From: Psilocybe azurescens
Lineage: Eukaryota; Basidiomycota; Agaricomycetes; Agaricales; Agrocybaceae
Assembly: GCA_023853785.1 (NCBI GenBank)
Contig: JAJIRX010000097.1
Coordinates: forward strand, 1 to 44,919
Direction: 5' to 3'
DNA length: 44,919 nt
Shown: positions 10,588 to 20,202 of the stretch, one piece after another
Layout: every line of letters starts with the position of its first letter
How positions within the stretch are numbered: position 1 is the stretch's first letter
Made by a program: the position numbers and the translations under genes
Notes under the pieces: model-generated
Told to the model about the DNA's origin: nothing
What the model saw: only the letters and a program-made list of their open reading frames with translations
Database searches by the model: none

Positions 10588-13054
10588 ACTTTATATTCAT
10601 TATAAGTGGAAGTTCTCACAGATCCCTGTACCGTCTTTGACAATCCAACAAGAAGCAAGGAGTGAATTGTTTTATACCGATGGGAATAACGACACCCTTA
10701 GTTAATTGATCATGACGACCCCGATGTTCGGTATTATCGAGGGAAAGTCAAAGCTGCTGCTCTGCCCTTTTACGCAGAAGGCAGAGAGATAACTCAGCCA
10801 AAGCTAAGTAAGTTGAGTCTTGACGAGTAATCAACGAAAGTGTTGGTTTGCTATTCAGTCTGGATCCCATCGGTAAACGGATGATTCGTCAACACGTAAG
10901 ATGTGTCTTGAGTTGTTTGCGGTACATATGTATATCGGTATGTTTGAACATCCCCTTTCGCACTGTGCTCGAGGAACGTTTAAAGTAGGCTATCAGAAAA
11001 CACGGTCAAAAGACTCACGAAGTCAAGCAAAGTCTAGACAGAATCTGACTAACAAACTCACTGAGTGCCAGTGGATATTGGTGGACCGGACCGAAGAGTC
11101 TGTTTGGCCCCCGCATGACCGCGTCACTATGTGGCTCTAACTTGTGCTACTTAGCTTGTGCTTCTTTGCTATCGTATTCCGGTTGTCCCCATGCATTCAC
11201 GCAGATTCACGCCCATACTTTATAGATACTTAAGCCCCATTCGGGATCCCGGTTTTTGTCGGTTTTTGTTGGTTTGGTTAGGGTCAAGGTTGTCACAAAC
11301 CGACATGACAAGTTTTGATCGGTTGGTCACATTATGGTCACACGGAGTAACATGCATAAAATGGCCCTCTAGATTAATCAGATAACACCCAATCTTCATT
11401 TTCACTGCTTTTATACTGGTTCTAAGCCCTCATCTGACAATGGTAAACATACAACGTCAGGATAACACTCATAAAGTCCTTCATCTCATCAAATCCATGG
11501 GCAAAAACATAAAAAAGCGGCCCTATGTCTACTTGGAGCAATTTCTGGGGTCATTTCAGCTGCTATTACTTCCCATCTTGCTTCTGCTTTTGAGGCTTTC
11601 AACGAGCATTGAGTCACAGCTTGAATTCCAGGAAGCTCAAGGCACAGAGGGGCCATTTTTAGCTTTCGGCATAATAGATATGGTATATAGATTTATAGAT
11701 TATTTAAAGGTAGTGTATTGACAGTTGTCAATGTTTAACAGAGTGGGAGGGGCGGGATAATGAATGTGACAATTTATGACAACCAGACTAACCCAAACTG
11801 AGGGTTGCCAAACGCACATTCGAGTTAGGTTTTCGGCCAAAATTGGCCGTTTGGTTAGGTTTGGTTAATTTTTCGATTTTGGCAGGGAAACCGAGATCAA
11901 ACCGAGTCGTAACCGGGATCCCGAATGGGGCCTTATCTATACGGACATCTATGTGATCACATTGGCGAAATGTTTCTTGACTATCACCGCCATCCTCCAG
12001 GAACTGCTGCCGTCACTTCTTTGTTTTGTCCCTCCAAGAGCGATACCTAGTATATGAAAGAGCTCCCATCATTTTTATATACTTGTTTGTTTTGTTCTTC
12101 TTGAGGAGGAAAATAACACACCAATTTTGGGGCTCTATTGTTTTGCACTAAGATTATGTAGCGAAGCGAGACGCGGCTTTGTCACCTATATATTATCGAG
12201 ACGTCCCCATTTCGTATGTACATATTTGTTCTGTTCCTCTTATATACAAACATCAATTGGGATCTTTCTCTTTGTCTCTACAGTGCTTTAGCCGTCCAAA
12301 TTTTCAAAGTATGTTCGTGGACATTCAACAAGCTGCCGTAGTGTTAGCGAGGCGCCTTCATAATTTTTACAGCTCTGTCTCTGAATGGCTCTAGGTAATT
12401 TTTTCGAACCTGCGCATCTTGAGAGCAAAGCGGTACCTTGAATGATCTCCTGTCCTTGGGACTCAGACGATTCGAACGGTAAAGTGGTCGTAGGTACTAT
12501 GGATACTGCTTTCTTCGTATCGGAAATTTAATCTGTCCTTTCTCTCTCTAGACAATGATGGACAATGATGAACCGGCAGAAACCTGTCAATATTACATCA
12601 GAAATTTAATGGACGCAATCAGTACTTGCCCCACACTTCTGTCAAATTGCTTGATCTTGATTCTTACTCTCAGCGGCCCATGATGGCACACACTTTTGCC
12701 GGAAATGGATGGAAATTTTTGATGACAGTGAAAAGTCCGGACATGACTTAATTTCTTGCATGTCCTTAGCGAATCATTGACCAGTCCTGAGTCGAGTTCA
12801 ACCGCAGACGATGTACGTCCTTTCTTGTGTCGGTCTCTTTAATCTGGACGCACATCTTCGTGGCATTCTTACGAGTACTTTGACCCAGGCACCCAGTAAC
12901 CGGCATGTACACTACTCCCACGAACCCCAAATCAACTCACGGGTCAAAGTAACTATAGCTGTTGTGGACACATTCCAAAAGAAGCTAATGCCAAATCAGA
13001 TGAGACGCTATGGTTTATAAAGCCCATCTCACGCGATGTTCCCTCGTAACTGCA
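10588..13054. other. Large divergent intergenic region between P450 2 and P450 3
   Basis: About 2.5 kb separates the two outward-facing P450 starts. Its one clear structure is the inverted-repeat element at 11221-11941. A small exact tandem repeat (GACAATGATG twice) lies near 12553. Open frames at 10901-11140, 12179-12394 and 12811-13020 show no domain. Promoters of both P450s must lie in the outer parts. Confidence 0.5.
11221..11941. mobile_element. Probable MITE-like non-autonomous DNA transposon with terminal inverted repeats
   Basis: GCCCCATTCGGGATCCCGGTT at 11234-11254 less its last base is repeated exactly in reverse complement at 11911-11931, and outer TATAGATA (11221-11228) matches TCTATA plus flank at the right end, so the inverted repeat spans about 30 bp with a small gap. 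The repeat contains the perfect palindrome CGGGATCCCG. Subterminal sequence is rich in GGTTT-type motifs on both sides. The 721-bp interior has a 93-codon open frame (11440-11721) unlike any transposase I know, so mobility would depend on an enzyme supplied elsewhere. No clean target-site duplication was resolved; the outer TATA may include a TA duplication. A diverged or solo element of another class is possible. Confidence 0.5.
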
Positions 13055-15274
13055 ATGGCCCTCATTGACCTATTGTCGCTGTCTCCTCAGCAAGCTCAAG
13101 GGGGAGCCCTTCTACTCGCCATAAGCATCTGTTGTTGGGCTTACTTGCGAACACATCGCTCTAATCTGCCATACCCACCTGGACCGCCTCCGAAGAGCCT
13201 CCTGGCAGGCAACTTGACCGACCTTCCACCAAAGAGGGCATGGGAGACCTATAACAAATGGTCAGAGACATACAACAGTAAGCACAACCCGAAAAGTCAG
13301 CTTGACTATACCCACTCATCGCACCCACTAGGTGATATCATTCATTTCCGAGTATTTGGGCAACATATGATCGTCTTGAAAACTCTTGACCTGGCGAGGG
13401 AACTGCTGGAAAAACGTTCTACCGTGTATTCGGACAGGCCGTACAATGCCATGATTGATCTGTAAGCTCCCGCCCTCGCAGGTATCTGCCTTTTGAAGGG
13501 TGTTAATGCAATGGTTGCTCAGCATGGAATGGGACATTGCGGTCGGATTCAAGCCTTATGGACCTGAATGGCGACACCATAGACGACTCTTCCAACAAGC
13601 ATTCAGGACAGGCGAACCAACACTTAGATATAGAGCCATTCAAACCGATAAAGTTAACGACTTCCTGCACTCCCTCCTCGAGGATCCTGATGAATTCAGA
13701 CACCATTGCAAAGCGTAAGTGCTATCTAGGATCTAGTTCGAGTATTCCATGTAAATTGATCTTACTCAGGCTATCTGCTGCCGTCATCATGCGCGTGATA
13801 TACGGCTACGACTCGGCGCCGAAAGAAGACTACTTTGTAGATCTTTCGGAAGCGGCAATGGTCAAGATGTGTGATTCGTGGGTTGCCCCTGGGGCAATGG
13901 TGGTGAATACTCTTCCTATTCTTCGTCACCTTCCCAGCTGGTTCCCTGGTGCTACTTTTTAAAAAAATACGCCATTGAGGGCCAGGAGTTAACTAGGAAA
14001 ATTCGGGATGTCCCCTTCGCGTTTGTTACCAAAAGCATTGTGAGTACAATTGCAAAGTTCGTTGTCAACAAGCTCAGCCTAAACAATGTTTTCAGGCCGC
14101 AGGCACAGCGAAACATTCTGTAGTATCTGATATGATTGCAAACAACGAAGACCAGGAGACTATCAAGGCTGTCGCTGCAACAGGATATGGAGGTTTGTGT
14201 TTCTGTGTACGTGTACATCTTTTATAAGATTATTGACAAGACACTACTCAAGCTGGCGCCGACACGGTGAAGAAATTTATCAGTACCCATTTCTCACTTT
14301 TCAGTTCGCTCATCGGTTACTTTGCCACAGACTATGGCCACCTTAGCATGGTTCTTCTATGCTATGATTCTTCATCCCGAGGTACAAAAGAAGGCTCAGG
14401 AGGAACTCGATAAGGTTGTTGGAAACGGCCGACTTCCTACCTACGAAGACCGCGATTCCCTGCCATACATTGACGCCGTTGTCAAAGAAGTTCTCCGCTG
14501 GAGGCCCATAGTACCTCTGGGTTTGCTACATGCCACCTCTTTTGACGATATCTACGATGGTTATTTCATTCCTAAAGGTGCAAATTCGTAATCTCGCAAA
14601 TTTTGTCATAACATCGTTCAATTGAATTACCATATTTGCTAGGCACTATTGTAATGGCCAATATTTGGTGCGATTTCCCTAGTCCTACCGATATTTACCA
14701 TCTAATATTCGGAAATAACAGGGCAATTGCTAACGACAAGAACATCTACGAGAAACCAGAGATCTTCAACCCGGATCGCTATTTTGACAATGATGGAAAG
14801 TTGACGACGGAGGGCATTCATTCAGAAGTTTGGTCTTTCGGTTTCGGTAGACGGTGCGTTGAATTTGGAATCGGCATCATTCTCTTCTTACTTTTTTATT
14901 ACACGATGTCCAGCATTTGCCCAGGTCGCCAGTTGGCACTCGACACGGTAAGACAAGCTCAATTGGTCCATCGGTGAATGCAACAGGGTGCTTAATATCC
15001 CTATTTTCGAACCAGGTGTGGCTATCTATAGCTACTGTACTATCCACCTTCGATATCCTAAAGAAAAAGGACGCCAACGGGAATGTCATTCCTGTCGACG
15101 AAGACATTGAGGTCGCGGATGGGCTTGTGAGGTATGTGTTTGATTGACTTGCAGCAAGATGTCTTGATTAACTTTACTTTCCAATGCAGCCATGCCGCCG
15201 ATTTCGCATGCGCAGTGACACCCAGATCCAACGCAGCCAGGCGGGTGATCACAGAGGCAGGCGGTAGTTCGTAG
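13055..15274 (+). CDS. Cytochrome P450 monooxygenase 3
   Basis: A microsomal P450 closely similar in layout to P450 1. Start ATG 13055 gives the anchor GGALLLAISICCWAYL and hinge LPYPPGPPPKSLLAGN. Then come DIIHFRVFGQHMIVLKT, YGPEWRHHRRLFQQ (C-helix), MRVIYGYDSAPKEDYFVDL, LRHLPSWFPGATF, IRDVPFAFVTKSI, AGADT-TMATLAWFFYAMI (I-helix, split by an intron), DAVVKEVLRWRPIVPLG (ExxR), PEIFNPDRYF, and FGFGRR-ICPGRQLALDT with the heme cysteine. The last exon ends ARRVITEAGGSS, stop 15272-15274. After PGATF the run T5A7 (13956-13967) creates an in-frame TAA and shifts the frame; removing a T and an A would restore KKYAIEG as in P450 1. The gene is tail-to-tail with an epoxide hydrolase, 152 bp apart. 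Substrate unknown. Confidence 0.88.
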
Positions 15275-15426
15275 TCACATTTACCCGACAGCGACATGAA
15301 AGCAAGGAATGGAAGGTGTATAGTTTGTAGATCAGTTGTAAGTCGCAGATATATAATTGTACAGACACGGATATCGCATCGCAGTGCTATATACATTATT
15401 TATATAACTTCGCGGTTAGGCACCAA

Positions 15427-17036
15427 TCATGCGTATCCATTCTTTCCAGGAACAACACCAAATGCAGGTCCACCTCGGCCAAACATCTTTCGCAAGTCTT
15501 CAGCTAGTTCTTGTGGCTTCTCATGAGATGCAAAGTGACCTCCACTTTTATGCTGGGATTCGAAAACTAAGTTGGATGCCTTGAGCCATCTGAAGCAAGT
15601 CAGATTTAGTCACATTAAAGATAGTATAGTAAACAAGTACCTGCGAGGAGGCACAATAATCTCTTTCGGGAAGTACGAGTGGCCCATAGGTATTGTTGTA
15701 GGTTGGGGATTGGGATTACTGAGCAATTCTGGGTTCGCTTTGACAGCCTCATGATATATTCTCAAAGAAGCCGCAGGACCGGCTCGAGAGAACCAGTAAA
15801 TTGAAATCCACGTTAATACTGGATATATTTTCAGTCTTCCGAATAGACATATCGTACGGCACAGTGAGAAATTACCTTCGTCATCATCCCAGGGATACTC
15901 ATCAGTCCATACGACAAGTTTCTCGTATATCCAACCAAGCAGACCAACTGGAGAATCTGCCAACCCGTACCCAAGGGTCTGCGGTTGAGTTGATTGCTCT
16001 TGGAAATATCCACTGGATTTCTGAAAATACCACTGTCTCTCTCCAGACCCTTCTTTTCTTCTGCAGTGTAGCTAAAAAGTAAATGCGAAAGGAAGAGCAA
16101 GGGTCTGCGAAAGGGGTGCGGAGCTGGTGCTCTGATTGCAATGTAAGAATTGGTAACAGGATTCAAGGTCATTATGCTACCTACAGGGGAAGATTCGTGT
16201 GCCACGCTTTACTATGGCTGGGGCCATACAATTGAGCCAATTTACGAGTAATCTATCATGTTTTGATCACTGATCAGATTCTGCAATTTTTGAAAGAGTG
16301 GAATTTTAAACGAACGAAAAACCCCAATCTCCTCCTTGAGTGACTGTGCAAATGAAAGAAAAATAGATTATAAGAACGTTAGGTTAAAAAGTCGACAAGT
16401 TGTGCAGCAAACCGTATTCATTGTATCCCAGGGCTAGCATTAACTTATTGCCAACCTGACGTTCAATTATCTCGTCAGAAGGTAGAGAAATAGAGATGGT
16501 TGTGAGGTTTACCTCCGCAAATTGTGCAAGTTCAAATCCTTTTTTCTTCGGAGCCTCAGAAAATCCGAAACCTGGGAGACTAAAAGCAACAACATGAAAG
16601 CTAGGTTGCTCCGAAGATCCTTTGAGAAGCAAAGGCAATATCTTGCGTATTTCATAGAAACTTCCTGGCCCTGATAATAACAAATTAGCCAAACTTTTGT
16701 CCAGATAAATCGGTGGTTTTCACTCACAACCGTGAACAAATAGGAGAGGGATACTTCGCTTTTCTTATGGATGTAATGGATGTTCAATTTTCCGAAACCG
16801 TCCACCTCGATGTCTCGCGTGAATTGAGGTAACTCTTCATTGAGTTGTGCTTCATGTTTTCTCCAGTCATAACCATCTTGCCATCGAGCTACCAGGCGTC
16901 GGATGTCGACCAATGGTGCACCATAGTCCCAACCAGCGTCATCTAATTCGTCTGGGAAGACAGCCATTGCCAGCTTTTGACGAAGTCGGCTGATTTGCTC
17001 ATCTGAAATAGAAATTTTGAATGGTGTCTCTGCCAT
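15427..17036 (-). pseudogene. Epoxide hydrolase 1 (EPHX1-type), broken by a 10-bp deletion
   Basis: This is an alpha/beta-hydrolase of the microsomal epoxide hydrolase group, which opens epoxides to diols. Start ATG 17036 gives [14 protein letters not shown] and the N-terminal EHN domain ([19 protein letters not shown]). Later exons hold [25 protein letters not shown] (nucleophile Asp), [35 protein letters not shown] (lid), GHSYFPKEI and SGGHFASHEKPQEL (catalytic His), stop 15429-15427. Compared with the neighbouring copy, ten bases are missing just before the oxyanion motif (around 16750): GGGATACTTCG here against GGGATGGCATTAAATACTT there. This shifts the frame before HGWP and no alternative splice I tested restores it. 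The loss is not in a homopolymer, unlike other shifts in the window. The duplication includes a TATA-like box. Confidence 0.8.
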
Positions 17037-17816
17037 GAGAGGCTTCAGAAAGATGGATTTACTAGCTGGGGAGATCGATATTTATCTGAAATGGGTGAGA
17101 CTTTGGCGAGTGTCTATTAAGTGATTCCATACTGGATGTGCATATTTCTAGAGTGGCCTATTTGATAGAAGTAATAGAGTAGTTTCCCATCCTTGGGTAC
17201 CGAAGCACGATTTTCTTGGAGTTCTGTACAGAAAGGCAGACTACCATGAGAAGAAAACAAGCACGTACCGAACAATTCATCAGCAGTGCTGATCAGGTGG
17301 GAAGACGAAGTTCCATTGACATTAGGAATTGACTAAAGTATCTTACGACAGTATCGTTAGAATGGCTTAGGTTTCCTCCAAATTGTGCTACAAAAGATTA
17401 GAATTGCCAAGAGCATGCAAAATATTATACGAGTCTGCAGCAAGATATTTGGGATTGTTAGCGCTGACAACATACCTCTGGCACTGTGCGATATATTCAG
17501 CTGAGACGGCCAATTGAAAAGAATATCACGAAGTGATAGATGGGGTGTACCAGGTACGGAGATGTACCTGTATGGAACAGATACGCTCCTGTACGTACCA
17601 TACGGTCCCATTGACCGTAAATTCTCTCGATATGATTCCCAATGCATAGCAAAAGAAAAACAAAACTATTTTGATTCTTTGGCAAACTTTCGGGCGGCAC
17701 GCCGACAACTGGCGGCTGGATATCGCGAACGGTCGTTCGTTAAGACTTGTGCCCAAATAATAGACATGCACCATTCGACTAGAATCATCGTTGAACAGAA
17801 CAAGGATGATGGGAGT
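17037..17816. other. Spacer between the tandem epoxide hydrolases
   Basis: This 780-bp spacer holds the upstream region of epoxide hydrolase 1. The first ~60 bp upstream of its ATG resemble the same region of epoxide hydrolase 2, so the duplication included a proximal promoter. Open frames around 17357-17873 overlap on both strands and show no domain. Confidence 0.5.
17076..17085 (-). promoter_or_regulatory. TATA-like box of epoxide hydrolase 1
   Basis: ATAAATATCG on the minus strand lies 40 nt upstream of the ATG at 17036. The identical ten bases occur 42 nt upstream of the paralogue's ATG (19531-19540). Conservation of sequence and spacing between the copies supports a core promoter element. 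Confidence 0.45.
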
Positions 17817-19489
17817 TCAAGAATGAGGACTGGAGGACGACAACTCCGGTGTTTGGGAACGAATTGCTCCTAGTTCATGAATATCCGTTTTTTCTGGAAC
17901 CACACCAAATGCAGGTCCGCCTCGGCCAAACATCTTTCGCAGGTCTTCAACCAGTTCTTGTGGCTTCTCATGAGCTGCGAAGTGACCTCCTTCTTTATGT
18001 TTTGATTCGAAAACTAAGTTGGATGCCTTGTGCCATCTGAATCAAGTCTGGGATTTAAGCGGATTAAAGATAGTATTAAGTGTCGCACCTGCGTGGAAGC
18101 ACGACAATCTCCTTTGGGAAATATGAGTGGCCCATAGGTATAGTTGTAGGTTCTGACTTTGGATTATTGAGCAATCTTGGATTTGCTTTGACAACCTCAT
18201 AATATATTCGCAAAGAAGCCGCAGGACCAGCTCGAGAGAACCAGTAAATTGAAATCCACGTTAGCACTGGATAACATTTTCAGTCACCCGAACAGGCAAA
18301 CAATAAATTGAGCAAATATACCTTCATCATCGTCCCAGGGATACTCATCAGTCCATGCCACAAGTTTCTCATATATCCATGCGAGCAGACCAACCGGAGA
18401 ATCAGCTAAACCGTACCCAAGAGTCTGCGGTTGAGTTGATTGTTCCTGGAGGTATCCACTGGATCTCTGTTGATACCACTGAGATCTCTCTAGGCCCTTC
18501 TTTTCTTCTGCAGTGTAACTGAAAAGCAGATGCGAAAAGAAGAGTAGAGGCCTGCGAGTGGGATGCGGAGGTGGTGCCCTGGGTGCCAGGTTACCGTCTG
18601 TAAGAATTGGTAACGGGGTGCATAAGCATGTTACTTACAAAGGAGTATTCGTGTGCCACGCTTTGCTATGCCTGGGACCGTACAATTGAGCTAATTTACG
18701 AGTAATCTGTCAATGCTTAGGTCAGAATCTGCAGGCGTCGAAGGGGTGGAAATATTAACGAACAAGAGATCCCCAGTCTCCTCCTTGAGTGACTGAAAAG
18801 GAGAAGAAAAAGGATTATGAGAATGTTAGGCTAAAACGTCGATAACCTATGCAGCGAACCATATTCGTTATATCCTAGGGCTAGCATTAACTTATTGCCA
18901 ACCTGACGTTCAATTATCTCGTCAGACGGTAGCAAAACAGAGGTGGTTTGTGGGATCACCTCTGCGAATTGTGCAAGTTCAAATCCTTTTTTCCTGGGAG
19001 CTTCCGAAAACCCGAAACCTGGGAGACTAAAAGCAACAACATGAAAGCTAGGGTGCTCCGAAGATCCTTTGAGAAGCAAAGGCAGTATCTTGCGTATTTC
19101 AAGAAAGCTTCCAGGCCCTAACATACAATCAGCCAAACGTTTGTCCAGATAAATGGTAATTTTTACTCACAACCGTGAACAAATAGGAGAGGGATGGCAT
19201 TAAATACTTTACTTTTCTTATGAATGTAATGGATGTTCAATTTTCCAAAACCGTCTACTTCGATGTCTCGTGTGAATTGGGGTAATTCTTCATTGAGTCG
19301 GGCCTCATATTTTCTCCAGTCATAACCATCTTGCCATCGAGCTACCAGGCGTCGGATGTCGACCAATGGTGCACCATAATCCCAACCAGCGTCATCTAGT
19401 TCGTCTGGGAAGACAGCCGTTGCCAGCTTTTGACGAAGTTGAATGATTTGTTCATCTAGAACGGCAATCTTGAATGGTGTCTCTGCCAT
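17817..19489 (-). CDS. Epoxide hydrolase 2 (EPHX1-type), intact paralogue
   Basis: The start at 19489 ([14 protein letters not shown]) was chosen over upstream in-frame ATGs because it matches the paralogue and sits 42 nt from a TATA-like box. The EHN domain reads [19 protein letters not shown]. An intron splits the oxyanion motif [17 protein letters not shown] (HGWP). Then come [24 protein letters not shown] with the nucleophilic Asp, KLAQLYGP, lid residues [32 protein letters not shown], and the catalytic-His region GHFA. The C-terminus continues past the paralogue's end ([11 protein letters not shown]) to a stop at 17819-17817. All tested junctions are in frame except some doubt at the 5' splice site after GGDWG. 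The enzyme would hydrate an epoxide, possibly made by a nearby P450; that link is inference. Confidence 0.85.
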
Positions 19490-19530
19490 AAGAGGTGTCT
19501 GAAGAGAGATGACTTTGCGAGTTGGGGGAC

Positions 19531-19540
19531 CGATATTTAT
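19531..19540 (-). promoter_or_regulatory. TATA-like box of epoxide hydrolase 2
   Basis: ATAAATATCG on the minus strand, 42 nt upstream of the chosen ATG, matches the same element before epoxide hydrolase 1. Confidence 0.45.
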
Positions 19541-19927
19541 TCGAATAGAAATGCCTATTAAGCGACTCCAGGGCATGCTAAATGTGCCGACCTTCTTAAC
19601 AGAAGTGTAGGAACTCGGAAAGCACCGGTGGCGGCGGCGCAGACCTTCCAATGTGTCTTTGACTCTTTCAAATGAATTGTCAACTTTTTGTGCTGTAGCG
19701 ACCAAATTTGGCGCTTGTCCAAACTTCATATCACACATATCCATCCTTTGTCTAGAATATCGCACTCAACAGTAGACTTATTCGAAGGGGGGTTTAAAAA
19801 TTGGATATTTCCCTAGGAATGTCGTTGTGAACAGAAAAAGGGTGATATGTAGTCATTCAGGCCAACTGGTGGTAAGGTATGTAAGGTTACTAACTATTTG
19901 GTCGAGTTAGAGTCATGCATCGATCAA

Positions 19928-19959
19928 AGTTATAACTAAGTTATAACTAGTTACTAACT
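19928..19959. repeat. Three adjacent AGTTA...TAACT palindromes
   Basis: AGTTATAACT (a perfect 10-bp palindrome) occurs at 19928-19937 and again at 19939-19948, followed directly by AGTTACTAACT at 19949-19959, which is the same pair of half-sites with one central base. They sit in the divergent promoter, about 250 bp from the FAD oxidoreductase ATG, and look like an operator array for a dimeric factor. Function is inferred. Confidence 0.55.
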
Positions 19960-20202
19960 CGATAACTCTCCCACGGCTGATGGCCAGCCTTGTATGACGT
20001 CTCGCGCGTGCCCGGTAAACGCCTGATGCCGAGACCGGGTAGGCTTTTAATGGCAATGCTGCCGACAGCCGATCGCGACCCCATATCGCTTGTAGTTGCA
20101 CCGACGCCAACAACGGTTCACGGCCATGTCAAACATTTCCCAGCATTCTTATCATCCTTCCTACCACAATCCTGAATATCACGACAATATCTACTCGTCA
20201 CG

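Larger units (their letters stand above)
19490..20202. promoter_or_regulatory. Divergent promoter region between epoxide hydrolase 2 and the FAD oxidoreductase
   Basis: A 713-bp region with starts facing outward on each side. It holds a TATA-like ATAAATATCG for the hydrolase at 19531-19540 and a cluster of palindromes at 19928-19959. An in-frame extension of the hydrolase ORF to 19765 exists but is not supported by the paralogue. Confidence 0.5.

Noticed and set aside
11255..11285. GGTTAGGG-type sequence suggesting a telomere remnant
   Set aside because: Only a single TTAGGG occurs, without tandem copies; it is part of GGTTT-rich subterminal sequence.
11440..11721. 93-codon open frame inside the inverted-repeat element as a transposase remnant
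   Set aside because: No DDE, zinc-finger or other transposase motif can be seen; poly-Leu stretch suggests chance.
5170..15274. Calling the P450s members of an aflatoxin-type pathway
   Set aside because: That label comes from automated naming of a broad basidiomycete P450 group; no polyketide synthase or other pathway gene is present.
19163..19765. Longer N-terminus for epoxide hydrolase 2 starting at 19765
   Set aside because: The paralogue starts at MAETPF, and a TATA-like box sits inside the extension.
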